This document shows positions 6,486 to 14,749 of a DNA stretch of 39,455 nt, piece after piece. The DNA comes from an uncultured Alphaproteobacteria bacterium (GTDB lineage Bacteria; Pseudomonadota; Alphaproteobacteria; HIMB59; GCA-002718135), in NCBI GenBank assembly GCA_902612805.1, contig CACMEY010000009.1:1-39455 (forward strand), given 5' to 3'. The first letter of the stretch is position 1. Every line of letters starts with the position of its first letter. The notes beneath the pieces are model-generated. The model was given only the letters and a program-made list of their open reading frames with translations. It was not told the origin of the DNA and did not search any database. A program made the translations under genes and the position numbers.

Positions 6486-9095
6486 ATGAATTTAAGTGAA
6501 AAAATATCTTTAATACTAGTAGATAAAGGTTTTTCTTTGTCTCCAAAAAAAAATACTGAAGATTTAATCAATTCTGGCACAAAATTTCACAAAAATAATG
6601 AAGATATCAAAATTGCAGAACAACATGGTATTGCAGATCAAATTTTTATTCTTTTAAAAGGTGAAGCTGAATATGTAAAATATCATAATAATGTTTTTTA
6701 TAAGTTAGCAACATTAAAGAATGCAGGGTCACCTCTTGGTATTTCAGGCTTAAATGCGCCAGGTAGGTATATGTCAGATATATTTATTAAAGGTAATTCA
6801 GAATATATTTCTATCAAAATAGAAAAATTAAAAGAATTGGAAGAGGTAGATCCGGACTATGCAAGTTTTTTTTATTCTTTTTTATTATTTGAATCAGTTA
6901 ACTTAATATGGTCATCTCGCAATTTAGAAAAACCCATTGAACAAAAAAATATTAATTTAGCAGATGGTGTTAAAACTGGTGGAGATATTGTAAATACAAA
7001 AAGAATTAAAAATTCTGCATTTTTAGCTTTTCTCGATGATAACGATTTAGATGAATTAATACATTATGCAAATGTTAGATTATTTTCTGTTGGTGAATTT
7101 ATAACATTAGAAGGAAGAAAATCTGATGGAATAAATATTTTGTTAAAAGGTAAGGTTGAAGCCACATTTACAAATCTGAAAGATGACCAATTAGAAAATA
7201 ATTCAAGATCAATAGCTAGACCTGGAGTAGCATTATCCTTATCTTCAGGATTGCATGAAATTGAATCACCCTACTCATTGAAAGCAACAAGAGATACAAC
7301 GATATTAAAATTTTCAAATGAGTTTATTGACAATTTAATTAAAACTAATCCAGAATTGGCAATCAAATTTTTTAAAAGACAACTATGGCAGTTAGGTCGC
7401 TATATTCAAAGTTCAACAGGCTTAACAACTTATCCAGCTAAAAATGAAAAAGAGTTTTTTCAATATTTATTAGATGATAATTCTGCAACAATACCAAGTA
7501 ATTCAAAACTTTATACAATACCTCATTTATTAGAAAATCATTTAACTCATTCTTTGGCCTTCGATACAATTTATGATTTAGTTATCACAGGTAACGACGA
7601 TGAAAAATCTATAGCTAGTTTAATGATTGATGCATTGAGTGGCATAGAAAGAAAAAATAGATTTTTCAAACAATTAAATAAAATATATAACAGAGTAGCA
7701 ACTTCATATGATTCAATAAACAAACAAGCATTACAAAAATTAACAAATTCAGATTTTATAAAAGCTTTTGATCAAGTACCATATGTTATTAAAGGTATGG
7801 AAAATTTACCTGATGAACCCACAAACATATTTTTTTATAATCATTTGGCAAGCATTGAAGAAAATGGTTTAGCTAATGGGCATCAATTTAGTATAGATAG
7901 TCATTTTATAAGTGCAAAAATTTTATTTCCAAAATATGGTGATGGCGGCCAAAGAATTGCTCGATATTCTAGAAATACAGAATTTTGGAGATATAATTAT
8001 TACGAGAATTTAGATTATATTTTTGTTCATACACCAGAGTCAGATTATATAAATGAAACTCAAGAGCAAAAAAAGAGAAGAAAAAGTAAACTATTTATCG
8101 AAACTCAAAATATTTTTGATCAAAATAGACCTTTAGTTATAGCTCCAGAAGGTACATCTGAAACTGAAGATAATTTAACTCCAAATTCCCCAGGTCCATT
8201 AAAACCAGGTGCATTTTTATTAGCAGACCAATTAAAACCAGAGCCTCTTCTTGTTCCAATTGCATTAGCCAATTTTGATTATTCAATTTCTGATACAGTT
8301 TATTCAGCAGTTATTAAAGAACCAATTAAAATAAAAGATTTTGTAAATGATATGAAAAATAAAAAAGAGTTAGAAAATTTTTTATCTAAATATAGAAAAA
8401 CTTTTAGAACCTATGTTGAAGAAGCAATTGAATTAGCAAAATCTGCTTCAAAAAATAAAATTAATGAAGATGTAGTTAGTAACTTAAATTTAGTTAGCCC
8501 TATTGAAGAAGAATTTGAAGCAGATGTGAGAGAATTAGAAATTAAATTACATTCAGATCAATATAAAAATAACAAAATAGTCTTATTTGGAAGTTCAACA
8601 TTTAGAGATTGGGAAAATGCAAAAACTGATTTGTCATTTGATAGTTTATTAAATTTAGGATTTGGTGGTTCCACATTAGTATCATGCAGAACCTATTTTA
8701 ATAGAATAGTAGTTCCAAATAATCCAGATAAGATGATTTTTTATGCTGGTGACAATGATATAGGTAGCGGAATGAGTGCAGAAGATTTAGAAAATGAATT
8801 TTTATTATTTGCTTCAGAAGTTAATGAAAGATTACCTCATACGTTATGTTTTTTTGTATCCATAAAACCAAGTATATTCAGGAATAATTATTTAAATACA
8901 ATTTTAGAAGCAAATGAACGGATCAAAAATAAAATTGAGAATTTTAGTCAATGGCGCTATATTGATCTTTGCTCTCCTATGCTTGATGCTGGATTTGAAA
9001 AATTTTATTCAGAAGATCCATTACACATGAATGTACTTGGTTACAGTCTGTTAAGTAAATTAATTAGAGATGAAATCTCAAAATTTACAATTTAA
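6486..9095 (+). CDS. Multidomain cNMP-binding-like / PlsC-like acyltransferase / SGNH hydrolase protein
   Basis: An 869-residue protein combining four modules. Residues about 30-130 and 180-310 each resemble CAP_ED cyclic-nucleotide-binding beta rolls (I-F-I-L-L-K-G-E-A-E; I-N-I-L-L-K-G-K-V-E). Their phosphate-binding cassettes are degenerate: the first keeps L-G-I-S-G-L and an Arg but not the Glu, and the second keeps neither. Residues about 440-640 look like a PlsC-type acyltransferase: N-H-L-A-S-I-E (His453, Glu458, like H-x4-D/E) and A-P-E-G-T-S-E (Glu555). Residues about 695-865 are an SGNH/GDSL hydrolase: F-G-S-S (Ser703 or 704), G-F-G-G-S, G-D-N-D (755-758) and D-P-L-H (Asp844, His847). 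No signal peptide or clear membrane span is seen. A role in regulated lipid or acyl-ester metabolism is inference. Domain edges are approximate. Confidence 0.75.
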   Translation: MNLSEKISLILVDKGFSLSPKKNTEDLINSGTKFHKNNEDIKIAEQHGIADQIFILLKGEAEYVKYHNNVFYKLATLKNAGSPLGISGLNAPGRYMSDIFIKGNSEYISIKIEKLKELEEVDPDYASFFYSFLLFESVNLIWSSRNLEKPIEQKNINLADGVKTGGDIVNTKRIKNSAFLAFLDDNDLDELIHYANVRLFSVGEFITLEGRKSDGINILLKGKVEATFTNLKDDQLENNSRSIARPGVALSLSSGLHEIESPYSLKATRDTTILKFSNEFIDNLIKTNPELAIKFFKRQLWQLGRYIQSSTGLTTYPAKNEKEFFQYLLDDNSATIPSNSKLYTIPHLLENHLTHSLAFDTIYDLVITGNDDEKSIASLMIDALSGIERKNRFFKQLNKIYNRVATSYDSINKQALQKLTNSDFIKAFDQVPYVIKGMENLPDEPTNIFFYNHLASIEENGLANGHQFSIDSHFISAKILFPKYGDGGQRIARYSRNTEFWRYNYYENLDYIFVHTPESDYINETQEQKKRRKSKLFIETQNIFDQNRPLVIAPEGTSETEDNLTPNSPGPLKPGAFLLADQLKPEPLLVPIALANFDYSISDTVYSAVIKEPIKIKDFVNDMKNKKELENFLSKYRKTFRTYVEEAIELAKSASKNKINEDVVSNLNLVSPIEEEFEADVRELEIKLHSDQYKNNKIVLFGSSTFRDWENAKTDLSFDSLLNLGFGGSTLVSCRTYFNRIVVPNNPDKMIFYAGDNDIGSGMSAEDLENEFLLFASEVNERLPHTLCFFVSIKPSIFRNNYLNTILEANERIKNKIENFSQWRYIDLCSPMLDAGFEKFYSEDPLHMNVLGYSLLSKLIRDEISKFTI

Positions 9096-9109
9096 ACTTA
9101 AATAAATAA

Positions 9110-10132
9110 TTAAATTTTAACTTCTTTCCTTAGCTTATCAGATTTATATGAATTGAAGACTAATGATAAACTCTTTATGTTATCTTCACCGCTGGTGTCG
9201 TGTTCAATATTATTTATTAATGAATAAATGAAATGTTTGTGCGTATTAATTACACTTTCCTGAATTTGATCCCAAGGCTTTGAAATCCATTTATATTTCT
9301 TTGGTTTTCCATCATAAATCTTCTTCTTATTATTTTTGTGAAGAGTAATTTTGTAATTGTAATCCAAATCAATTGAGCCGTTAGAGAATTCTAAATTAAC
9401 TAGTGTTTGAGCAAATCTATCTGGTTTTTTTATTGAAGAAATAGATGCATCAACAATGGTAATACTTTTATTTTTATTTCTTATTAAGGATATAAAATCT
9501 GTTTCACCTTTAAATTTATTATTTGTATTTTGATTTACTGTATAAATACTTTTTGCTTCTCCCATAAAAAATCTGCTTAAATCAAACAAATGGATTCCCA
9601 CGTCTAAGGTTAAATACTCTTTTAAATCATATAAATATGTTTGATTGGTATATCCAACAGGATTGGCATGTCTAAAAGATATTTTGGCATAATGAGGTTT
9701 AGTTAACTTCTCCTTATTTATAATTTCTTTTAATTTTAATAAAGGGCTTTGCCATCTAAAATTCTCATGCACCATAAGTGGTGTTTTGTTTTTTTTATAT
9801 AAAGAAACAATTTTTTTTGCATTTGATAAATTTTCAGCAAATGGTTTTTGTATAGAAGTTGGAATTTTATAATTAGATAAAATTTTACCAATATTTAAAT
9901 GTGTCTCCATTGTTGTTACAACATCAACAAAATCTATTTTATGTTTTTTTAACATTAACTCTATCGATGAATAAGAATGTAAAATGTTAAATTTAGATTT
10001 AAATTTATTAGCTTTTTTAATATCTAAATCACAAACACATATTATTTCAATATTTTTTAATTCTTTCCAAGCTAAAATATGATTTTCAGCAAAGAAACCA
10101 CAACCAATTAATGCTCCTTTTAATTTTTTCAT
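9110..10132 (-). CDS. Gfo/Idh/MocA oxidoreductase, D-apiose-dehydrogenase-like
   Basis: A 340-residue NAD(P)-dependent sugar dehydrogenase of the Gfo/Idh/MocA family. The N-terminal Rossmann motif is G-A-L-I-G-C-G-F-F-A-E-N-H. The catalytic Lys lies in Q-K-P-F-A-E-N (EKP in most members, QKP here), followed by L-M-V-H-E-N-F-R-W-Q-S-P. The C-terminal active-site D-V-G-I-H-L-F-D carries the conserved Asp/His. The QKP and V-H-E-N-F-R-W-Q features match, as I remember them, D-apiose dehydrogenases, which oxidise D-apiose to apionolactone. Its ATG overlaps the stop of the lactonase-like gene by 4 bases, which supports consecutive steps. The substrate could be another pentose or branched sugar. Family is sure; substrate is inference. 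Confidence 0.8.
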   Translation of the reverse strand: MKKLKGALIGCGFFAENHILAWKELKNIEIICVCDLDIKKANKFKSKFNILHSYSSIELMLKKHKIDFVDVVTTMETHLNIGKILSNYKIPTSIQKPFAENLSNAKKIVSLYKKNKTPLMVHENFRWQSPLLKLKEIINKEKLTKPHYAKISFRHANPVGYTNQTYLYDLKEYLTLDVGIHLFDLSRFFMGEAKSIYTVNQNTNNKFKGETDFISLIRNKNKSITIVDASISSIKKPDRFAQTLVNLEFSNGSIDLDYNYKITLHKNNKKKIYDGKPKKYKWISKPWDQIQESVINTHKHFIYSLINNIEHDTSGEDNIKSLSLVFNSYKSDKLRKEVKI

Positions 10133-11970
10133 TTATCTTCTATAAATTTAATTTCTAAGGGCTCAAACGTATATGGACTTGTATCATTTTTAAAGTTAAA
10201 AAAAGAAAAATCATTATTAAAAATATCAGTATAATTGTTTAAATTAAGCTTATATTGATTACTAAAATTTATTTCAGGAATAATAATTTCCTTTTTTTGT
10301 TTTGAGGAATTAACAAATAAATAATACTTTTTATCATTTAGTACGATTTTTAATCCATACACTTCGTTAACTGGATTAAATTTAAAAATTTCTGAATTTG
10401 TTAGTGAAATAAGAAAATTATTTAAATGATACAATGGTCTTTTGGTATTATCTTTATTTAATATTCCATGATGCCCATAAATAGAATTAAAAGTAAAAAA
10501 TTTTGATTCTTTATTTATTGATTGAATAAAAATTGCCAGTGTCCAAGTTAGTGAAAATAATTGATCATGCCTTGGATCGCTATCAGCCATTTCTAATCTT
10601 ATTTTGTTTTTATTACTTACAAGACTTTCACCATACGGATTGAAATGCATACCAATAGAAATTGGGCCAATATGAACATTAGTACTATTAGAAAAATTTT
10701 TCAGAGTTTTAAGGATATAAGGTATAGTTTCAGGTGTATTTAATACACCAAAATCACTAGAATCATGAACAATTGGAGTGAAGGAAAAACTAACCAAATC
10801 ATAAAACATTTTTGGTCTTTTTCTATTTAATTCTGTAAAATTAGTGACCATTCCAGAAACAATTTCACTATTAGAAAATATCTTTTTCGCAATTTTATAG
10901 TATTCATTTAATTCCGGAGCTTTAGGCCATTCACCAGCTGGTTGAAAACTATTCAAATATATTTTTGGACAAATTAAAATTTTATCTAAATTAATAGTAT
11001 TTTCAGTTACAAAATTGTAAATTTTTTTTAACTCATCATCAGGATCATTAGTATGATCAACCAAAGCTACAAGGAATACTTTGTTCTGAGTTCTTGAAGT
11101 TACATTTGTAAAATCTTCAGTAAAATCAATAAGATAGTAATAATAATCAAAGTTATTTATTAAATTATCATCAGGAATAATTAAAGAATCAATTTTTATA
11201 CCAATTTTAGGAAATTTATAAGGAGTCGTATGATCAATTTTTACAATATTCTTAGACGGGAAAGATATTTGTTTTTTATTTACTACATCTATTTTAACAG
11301 TTTGAGAGAAATTAGACCCCCCTTTTTCTAGATATGGAAAAGGATTTAATAAAGAACCACTATATATTTTGTAAGAAGCATCACCCCAGTTTCTTTGATC
11401 CTCCATTTCAAATAAAATACCCTCAAAATTAATATTAACCAACAAACTATCGTCTAAAGTATACGCAAGGTTTTTAAATTTAAAAAATGGTTGGTCAGGT
11501 TTTATATTTTCTGGAAATTTTTTTTCCTCTTTTAAATCGTTCCCTTTTGTTACAATAATGTTTGAACCAACATGATTTTGTAATGGAATTAATAAATTAA
11601 AACCTATTCTATTAGTCCAAAAATCAGTTAAAAATTCTCCTTCAGAGGATAGAGTGATAGAATTATCAGAAAATAATATAACATTTCTTGTTTTAAGAAT
11701 TTCATCTATACCATATGCTAAATCGAATATATATTCTAAGGATGTATCAAAGTTCTCTTCATAATTTAAAATTTTAGGATCATAGTTATTCCAATTTTTG
11801 TCTCTTACCAAAAATGATATCATCTTTAAAATTTGAAAATTTTGAAAAGTTATATTTCGAAAAAAAAGATTATCTTTTAATAAAGAAAAATTATTATTTG
11901 AATTTTTTATAAATTTTTCTTCTAATAATTTAGAGTTATACATATAATTTTGATACTGATTTATAATCAT
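10129..11970 (-). CDS. D-apionate lactonase-like protein
   Basis: A 613-residue cytosolic protein (no signal peptide) resembling D-apionate lactonase, ApnL, which opens apionolactone to D-apionate. Key evidence is F-E-M-E-D-Q-R-N-W-G-D-A-S-Y-K at residues 187-201, a segment I associate with this family. In the middle, a TIM-barrel-like region contains S-G-M-V-T-N-F-T-E-L-N-R-K-R-P, and later H-I-G-P-I-S-I-G-M-H-F-N-P-Y-G. The C-terminal part is beta-rich. The length fits. It overlaps the TPR gene by 35 bases (8 if the ATG at codon 10 is used) and the dehydrogenase by 4, so three genes look translationally coupled. Lys/Asn-rich drift lowers similarity, so substrate specificity is uncertain. 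A glycoside hydrolase-like activity is the alternative. Confidence 0.6.
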   Translation of the reverse strand: MIINQYQNYMYNSKLLEEKFIKNSNNNFSLLKDNLFFRNITFQNFQILKMISFLVRDKNWNNYDPKILNYEENFDTSLEYIFDLAYGIDEILKTRNVILFSDNSITLSSEGEFLTDFWTNRIGFNLLIPLQNHVGSNIIVTKGNDLKEEKKFPENIKPDQPFFKFKNLAYTLDDSLLVNINFEGILFEMEDQRNWGDASYKIYSGSLLNPFPYLEKGGSNFSQTVKIDVVNKKQISFPSKNIVKIDHTTPYKFPKIGIKIDSLIIPDDNLINNFDYYYYLIDFTEDFTNVTSRTQNKVFLVALVDHTNDPDDELKKIYNFVTENTINLDKILICPKIYLNSFQPAGEWPKAPELNEYYKIAKKIFSNSEIVSGMVTNFTELNRKRPKMFYDLVSFSFTPIVHDSSDFGVLNTPETIPYILKTLKNFSNSTNVHIGPISIGMHFNPYGESLVSNKNKIRLEMADSDPRHDQLFSLTWTLAIFIQSINKESKFFTFNSIYGHHGILNKDNTKRPLYHLNNFLISLTNSEIFKFNPVNEVYGLKIVLNDKKYYLFVNSSKQKKEIIIPEINFSNQYKLNLNNYTDIFNNDFSFFNFKNDTSPYTFEPLEIKFIEDK

Positions 11971-13183
11971 TATATTCTGATATTAAATCTGATTTATTTT
12001 TTTCATATTTTGTATTTTGGATTAAACTTAAAAAAATAAGTTCTCGTTGAGCAAAACTACCTCCAAGGTATTTAAATTGTGATTTAATTATATTTTCGTT
12101 TAATAATTCATTTGTTTTCATACTGTGAATGATTGGCTTTAAGTAATTAATATAATTTTCTTTAAAAGAATTTTCTAAATAATTTTCTTCCATTTTCTCT
12201 TCAAGTTGCTGAAAATAATCTTGGTCATTATAGTATAAGTAATAAAAAATAAGATGATAATCAATGAATGGAAGTATGTGTTGATTTTTAAAATATTCAG
12301 CATAATCTTTTAATTTATCCATTCTTTCTTTAACATCCACTCCTTTGTAATGAAGTCTTAATAAAAAAGAACAAGCATTACAAAAATCTAAATAAAAAAT
12401 TTCTGAAGAAGAGAAATAATTATCAAATAGTTTTAAACTTTTCTCATATTCTTGATTGTAGAATAATATTAATGATTGGTGCCACCATATATGTCTTTTA
12501 ATTGGACCGTAAATTGACCAATTAATTTTATTAAAATTATCATTGTTGTTAATTGAGTTGTTATTCTCATTATCGTGTACATGCAAAAGGGCATGCCAAC
12601 TCCATAAATCATTTGATGATTGTTTTAGTGAATTTAAAGCTAAAAGCTTAGCTTTATCAATTATATTATTTTCTTCAAAAGCATAGCTAGTCATCCCTAA
12701 TAGTAAATTGTAATGCTGATCATTTTCAGACCACTTACTTAGTATTTCCTCATGTTTATTTAAAAATTTACTATCAATACCCAAGAAAATATTATTAAAA
12801 TGAAATAATCTGATTGCAAAAATATCTTTGGGATTATCTTTTATAATTAATTCCAATTTATTTAATAAATTTTTTAAATCATTTTTAATCCAGAGATTTA
12901 CTATCTCTAAATATTGATGAAAATAATCATTTACTTCATCAGTGGAAATTAATTTGAATGTTTCTCTAGCTAATGAAATTTTTTGTACATCTCTAGAAAA
13001 AAGCAATAAAACTATTTTTAATAATTTTGGAGCATTAAATTCTGGTTTTTTTTTAATTAATTTGTTAGTTTTATAAAAAGCATCTTTCTTAAAATAAATA
13101 TATGAATCGATACATTCTTTGAAACTATTTATTTCATCATCTTTATTACTATCTATCCATTTATAAAAATAATTATTTTGCAT
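11936..13183 (-). CDS. TPR-like helical repeat protein (TTC38-like)
   Basis: A 415-residue all-helical protein with no signal peptide. Repeated A/Y/L-rich helix pairs are visible, for example L-L-L-G-M-T-S-Y-A-F-E-E (about 161-172) and A-L-N-S-L-K-Q-S-S-N-D-L-W-S-W-H-A-L-L-H-V. Then come H-I-W-W-H-Q-S-L-I-L-F-Y (about 233-244) and Y-E-K-S-L-K-L-F-D-N-Y. The order W-H-A-L-x-H-V ... W-W-H-x-S-L is the TTC38-type tetratricopeptide pattern known from bacterial and animal proteins of unknown function. It sits between the EamA transporter (42 bases upstream) and the lactonase-like gene (overlapping). A scaffold or catalytic role in that pathway is only suggested by location. Confidence 0.6.
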   Translation of the reverse strand: MQNNYFYKWIDSNKDDEINSFKECIDSYIYFKKDAFYKTNKLIKKKPEFNAPKLLKIVLLLFSRDVQKISLARETFKLISTDEVNDYFHQYLEIVNLWIKNDLKNLLNKLELIIKDNPKDIFAIRLFHFNNIFLGIDSKFLNKHEEILSKWSENDQHYNLLLGMTSYAFEENNIIDKAKLLALNSLKQSSNDLWSWHALLHVHDNENNNSINNNDNFNKINWSIYGPIKRHIWWHQSLILFYNQEYEKSLKLFDNYFSSSEIFYLDFCNACSFLLRLHYKGVDVKERMDKLKDYAEYFKNQHILPFIDYHLIFYYLYYNDQDYFQQLEEKMEENYLENSFKENYINYLKPIIHSMKTNELLNENIIKSQFKYLGGSFAQRELIFLSLIQNTKYEKNKSDLISEYNDYKSVSKLYV

Positions 13184-13225
13184 TTATTAATAATACACAT
13201 AATCTAACTATGTTAAATATTAATA

Positions 13226-14116
13226 TTATGAATTAATATTTAATCTCTTTCTTGTAATTTCTTTATTTAATTGAAGTTCTCTGTAAGAAATTAGAAGCAC
13301 ACCACAAAAAATTACAGAAGCACCTAACCAGGTATAAAAATCAGGTTTATCACTAAAGACAAAATATCCAATTATTGATGAAACTACTAATCCTAAAAAT
13401 GAATAAGGTTGAGTCATAGTTACATCAACTAATTTATATGCATGATTTAATGCAATGTGCAATATAGTTCCTGACATTGCAGCACATAATATAAAAATAA
13501 TTGTTTTTAAGCTTGGCTGATCCCAAAAATATATAACTAATGGAAATGAAAAAAGACTCATATAAACATACTGGTGTGATAATATTGTTATAGCACTATC
13601 ATCCTTAGATACTTTTTTAGTTAAAATTATAACTACTGACCAAATTAGCGATGAAATAAGCGCCATATATATTCCAATAGAAATATCTATAATACCGGGT
13701 CGCAATATTATTAACATTCCTAGAAAACCCATCACTAATGCAATTGACCTATACAAATAGATTTTTTCTTTTAAAAATATCACAGCTAAGATTGTAACAA
13801 TGATAGGAACTATAAAATGAATGGCTGTCATTTTCTCTAATGGAAGCATAGCTAAAGCTGCAAAACCAAGTAGCATTGCAGGTAAGTTTAGTGCTGACCG
13901 TAAAATATGAATTTTTAAATTTTTTGTACTAAATACTTCAAATTTTGTTTTTAGAATGTAAGGGGTGATGATTAAAAATCCAAAGAAAAAACGTAAAAAA
14001 CCAGTTGTAAATACATTTAATTCTTCTTGAGCTAATTTTATAAATGTACCCATAAGAGTACCAAAAATAATTGATATAATAATTAAAAAAATTGCAAATT
14101 GATTATTGTTTAACAA
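13226..14116 (-). CDS. EamA-family (DMT) transporter
   Basis: A 296-residue inner-membrane carrier of the drug/metabolite transporter superfamily, with ten hydrophobic helices in two EamA repeats. Repeat one has the typical S-x-F-G-T-x-M-G-T-F-I-K start and E-K-I-Y-L-Y-R-S-I-A-L-V-M-G-F-L-G-M-L-I-I-L-R-P at its end; repeat two ends G-A-S-V-I-F-C-G-V. The RPG signature after helix five is shared with the transporters at 15974 and 20188, so these look like paralogues. It is the promoter-proximal gene of the minus-strand run leading into the TPR, lactonase-like and dehydrogenase genes. It could therefore move their substrate; direction and substrate are not visible in the sequence. Confidence 0.85.
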   Translation of the reverse strand: MLNNNQFAIFLIIISIIFGTLMGTFIKLAQEELNVFTTGFLRFFFGFLIITPYILKTKFEVFSTKNLKIHILRSALNLPAMLLGFAALAMLPLEKMTAIHFIVPIIVTILAVIFLKEKIYLYRSIALVMGFLGMLIILRPGIIDISIGIYMALISSLIWSVVIILTKKVSKDDSAITILSHQYVYMSLFSFPLVIYFWDQPSLKTIIFILCAAMSGTILHIALNHAYKLVDVTMTQPYSFLGLVVSSIIGYFVFSDKPDFYTWLGASVIFCGVLLISYRELQLNKEITRKRLNINS

Positions 14117-14213
14117 ATAATATTCCTAGCTAAAAAGAATTAGGGTAATCATAACACAATTTTTCCTTATTTATATCTCTATTAAAACAAAATTTGATTA
14201 TATTTTATAAAAT

Positions 14214-14300
14214 GTGGCACTTATCAAAAGAATAGTTCTTTTTTTCATAACATTAATTTTCATTATAATTCTCCTTGTAGGTGCCACGACTTCATTTTAA
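14214..14300 (+). CDS. Tiny single-span membrane protein upstream of yjbQ, 28 residues (candidate)
   Basis: A GTG-started 28-codon frame (MALIKRIVLFF...) with a Lys-Arg N-terminus and one uninterrupted hydrophobic span. It ends 9 bases before the yjbQ ATG. The coding stretch starts at GTGGCAC and carries GTGCCAC near its end (14281-14287), an inverted 7-base pair that could also fold as a leader hairpin. Gene and leader are competing explanations. No family is recognised. Confidence 0.35.
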   Translation: MALIKRIVLFFITLIFIIILLVGATTSF

Positions 14301-14309
14301 GATTAGAAA

Positions 14310-14729
14310 ATGTTAAATCTACAAGATGAATTGATAATTTCTAATAATGGACAGGGAATGTATGAAATTACAAATAATGTTCATGATTGGATTCTAAAAA
14401 ATAATATAATTAAAGGTCAGCTAAATTTATTTATAGAACACACTTCTGCTTCATTAACAATAATGGAAAATGCTAGCCCTGATGTATTAGATGATATTAA
14501 TTCTTTTTTTCAAAGAATTGTTCCTGAAGATTCTTCATTATATAAACACGGTTATGAAGGAGATGATGATATGCCTGCTCACATAAAATCTATGCTTACT
14601 CAAACCTCATTAACAATTCCTATAAACAATAAAGAAATGAAATTAGGGATGTGGCAGGGAATATATCTAATTGAACACAGGTACAGTAAATACAAAAGAA
14701 AAATAATTCTTAGTTATATAGGTGAGTAA
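14310..14729 (+). CDS. yjbQ: YjbQ family protein (UPF0047)
   Basis: A 139-residue cytosolic protein of the YjbQ/UPF0047 family, whose E. coli member has weak thiamine-phosphate-synthase activity; the true role is unsettled. Signature segments are all present. These are F-I-E-H-T-S-A-S-L-T-I-M-E-N (about 43-56), Y-x-H-x-x-E-G-D-D-D-M-P-A-H (about 80-93), and the C-terminal L-G-M-W-Q-G-I-Y-L-I-E-H-R. The two conserved histidine/acidic clusters would form the family's metal-binding pocket. Length is exactly typical. A short hairpin with a U-run overlaps its stop. It is transcribed against the MFS gene, and its only same-strand neighbour is the tiny upstream frame. Confidence 0.92.
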   Translation: MLNLQDELIISNNGQGMYEITNNVHDWILKNNIIKGQLNLFIEHTSASLTIMENASPDVLDDINSFFQRIVPEDSSLYKHGYEGDDDMPAHIKSMLTQTSLTIPINNKEMKLGMWQGIYLIEHRYSKYKRKIILSYIGE

Positions 14730-14749
14730 ATTATACTCTTACTTTTTTT
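14724..14749 (+). terminator. Probable intrinsic terminator of yjbQ
   Basis: GAGTA (14724-14728) pairs with TACTC (14734-14738) around an AATTA loop. A run of seven T begins at 14743. The stem includes the yjbQ stop codon. It is short and A/T-rich, so the call is tentative, but the position at a convergent junction fits. Confidence 0.4.

Noticed and set aside
14214..14300. Sigma-54 promoter suggested by TGGCAC
   Set aside because: No GC doublet at the required -12 distance after any of the TGGCAC copies.
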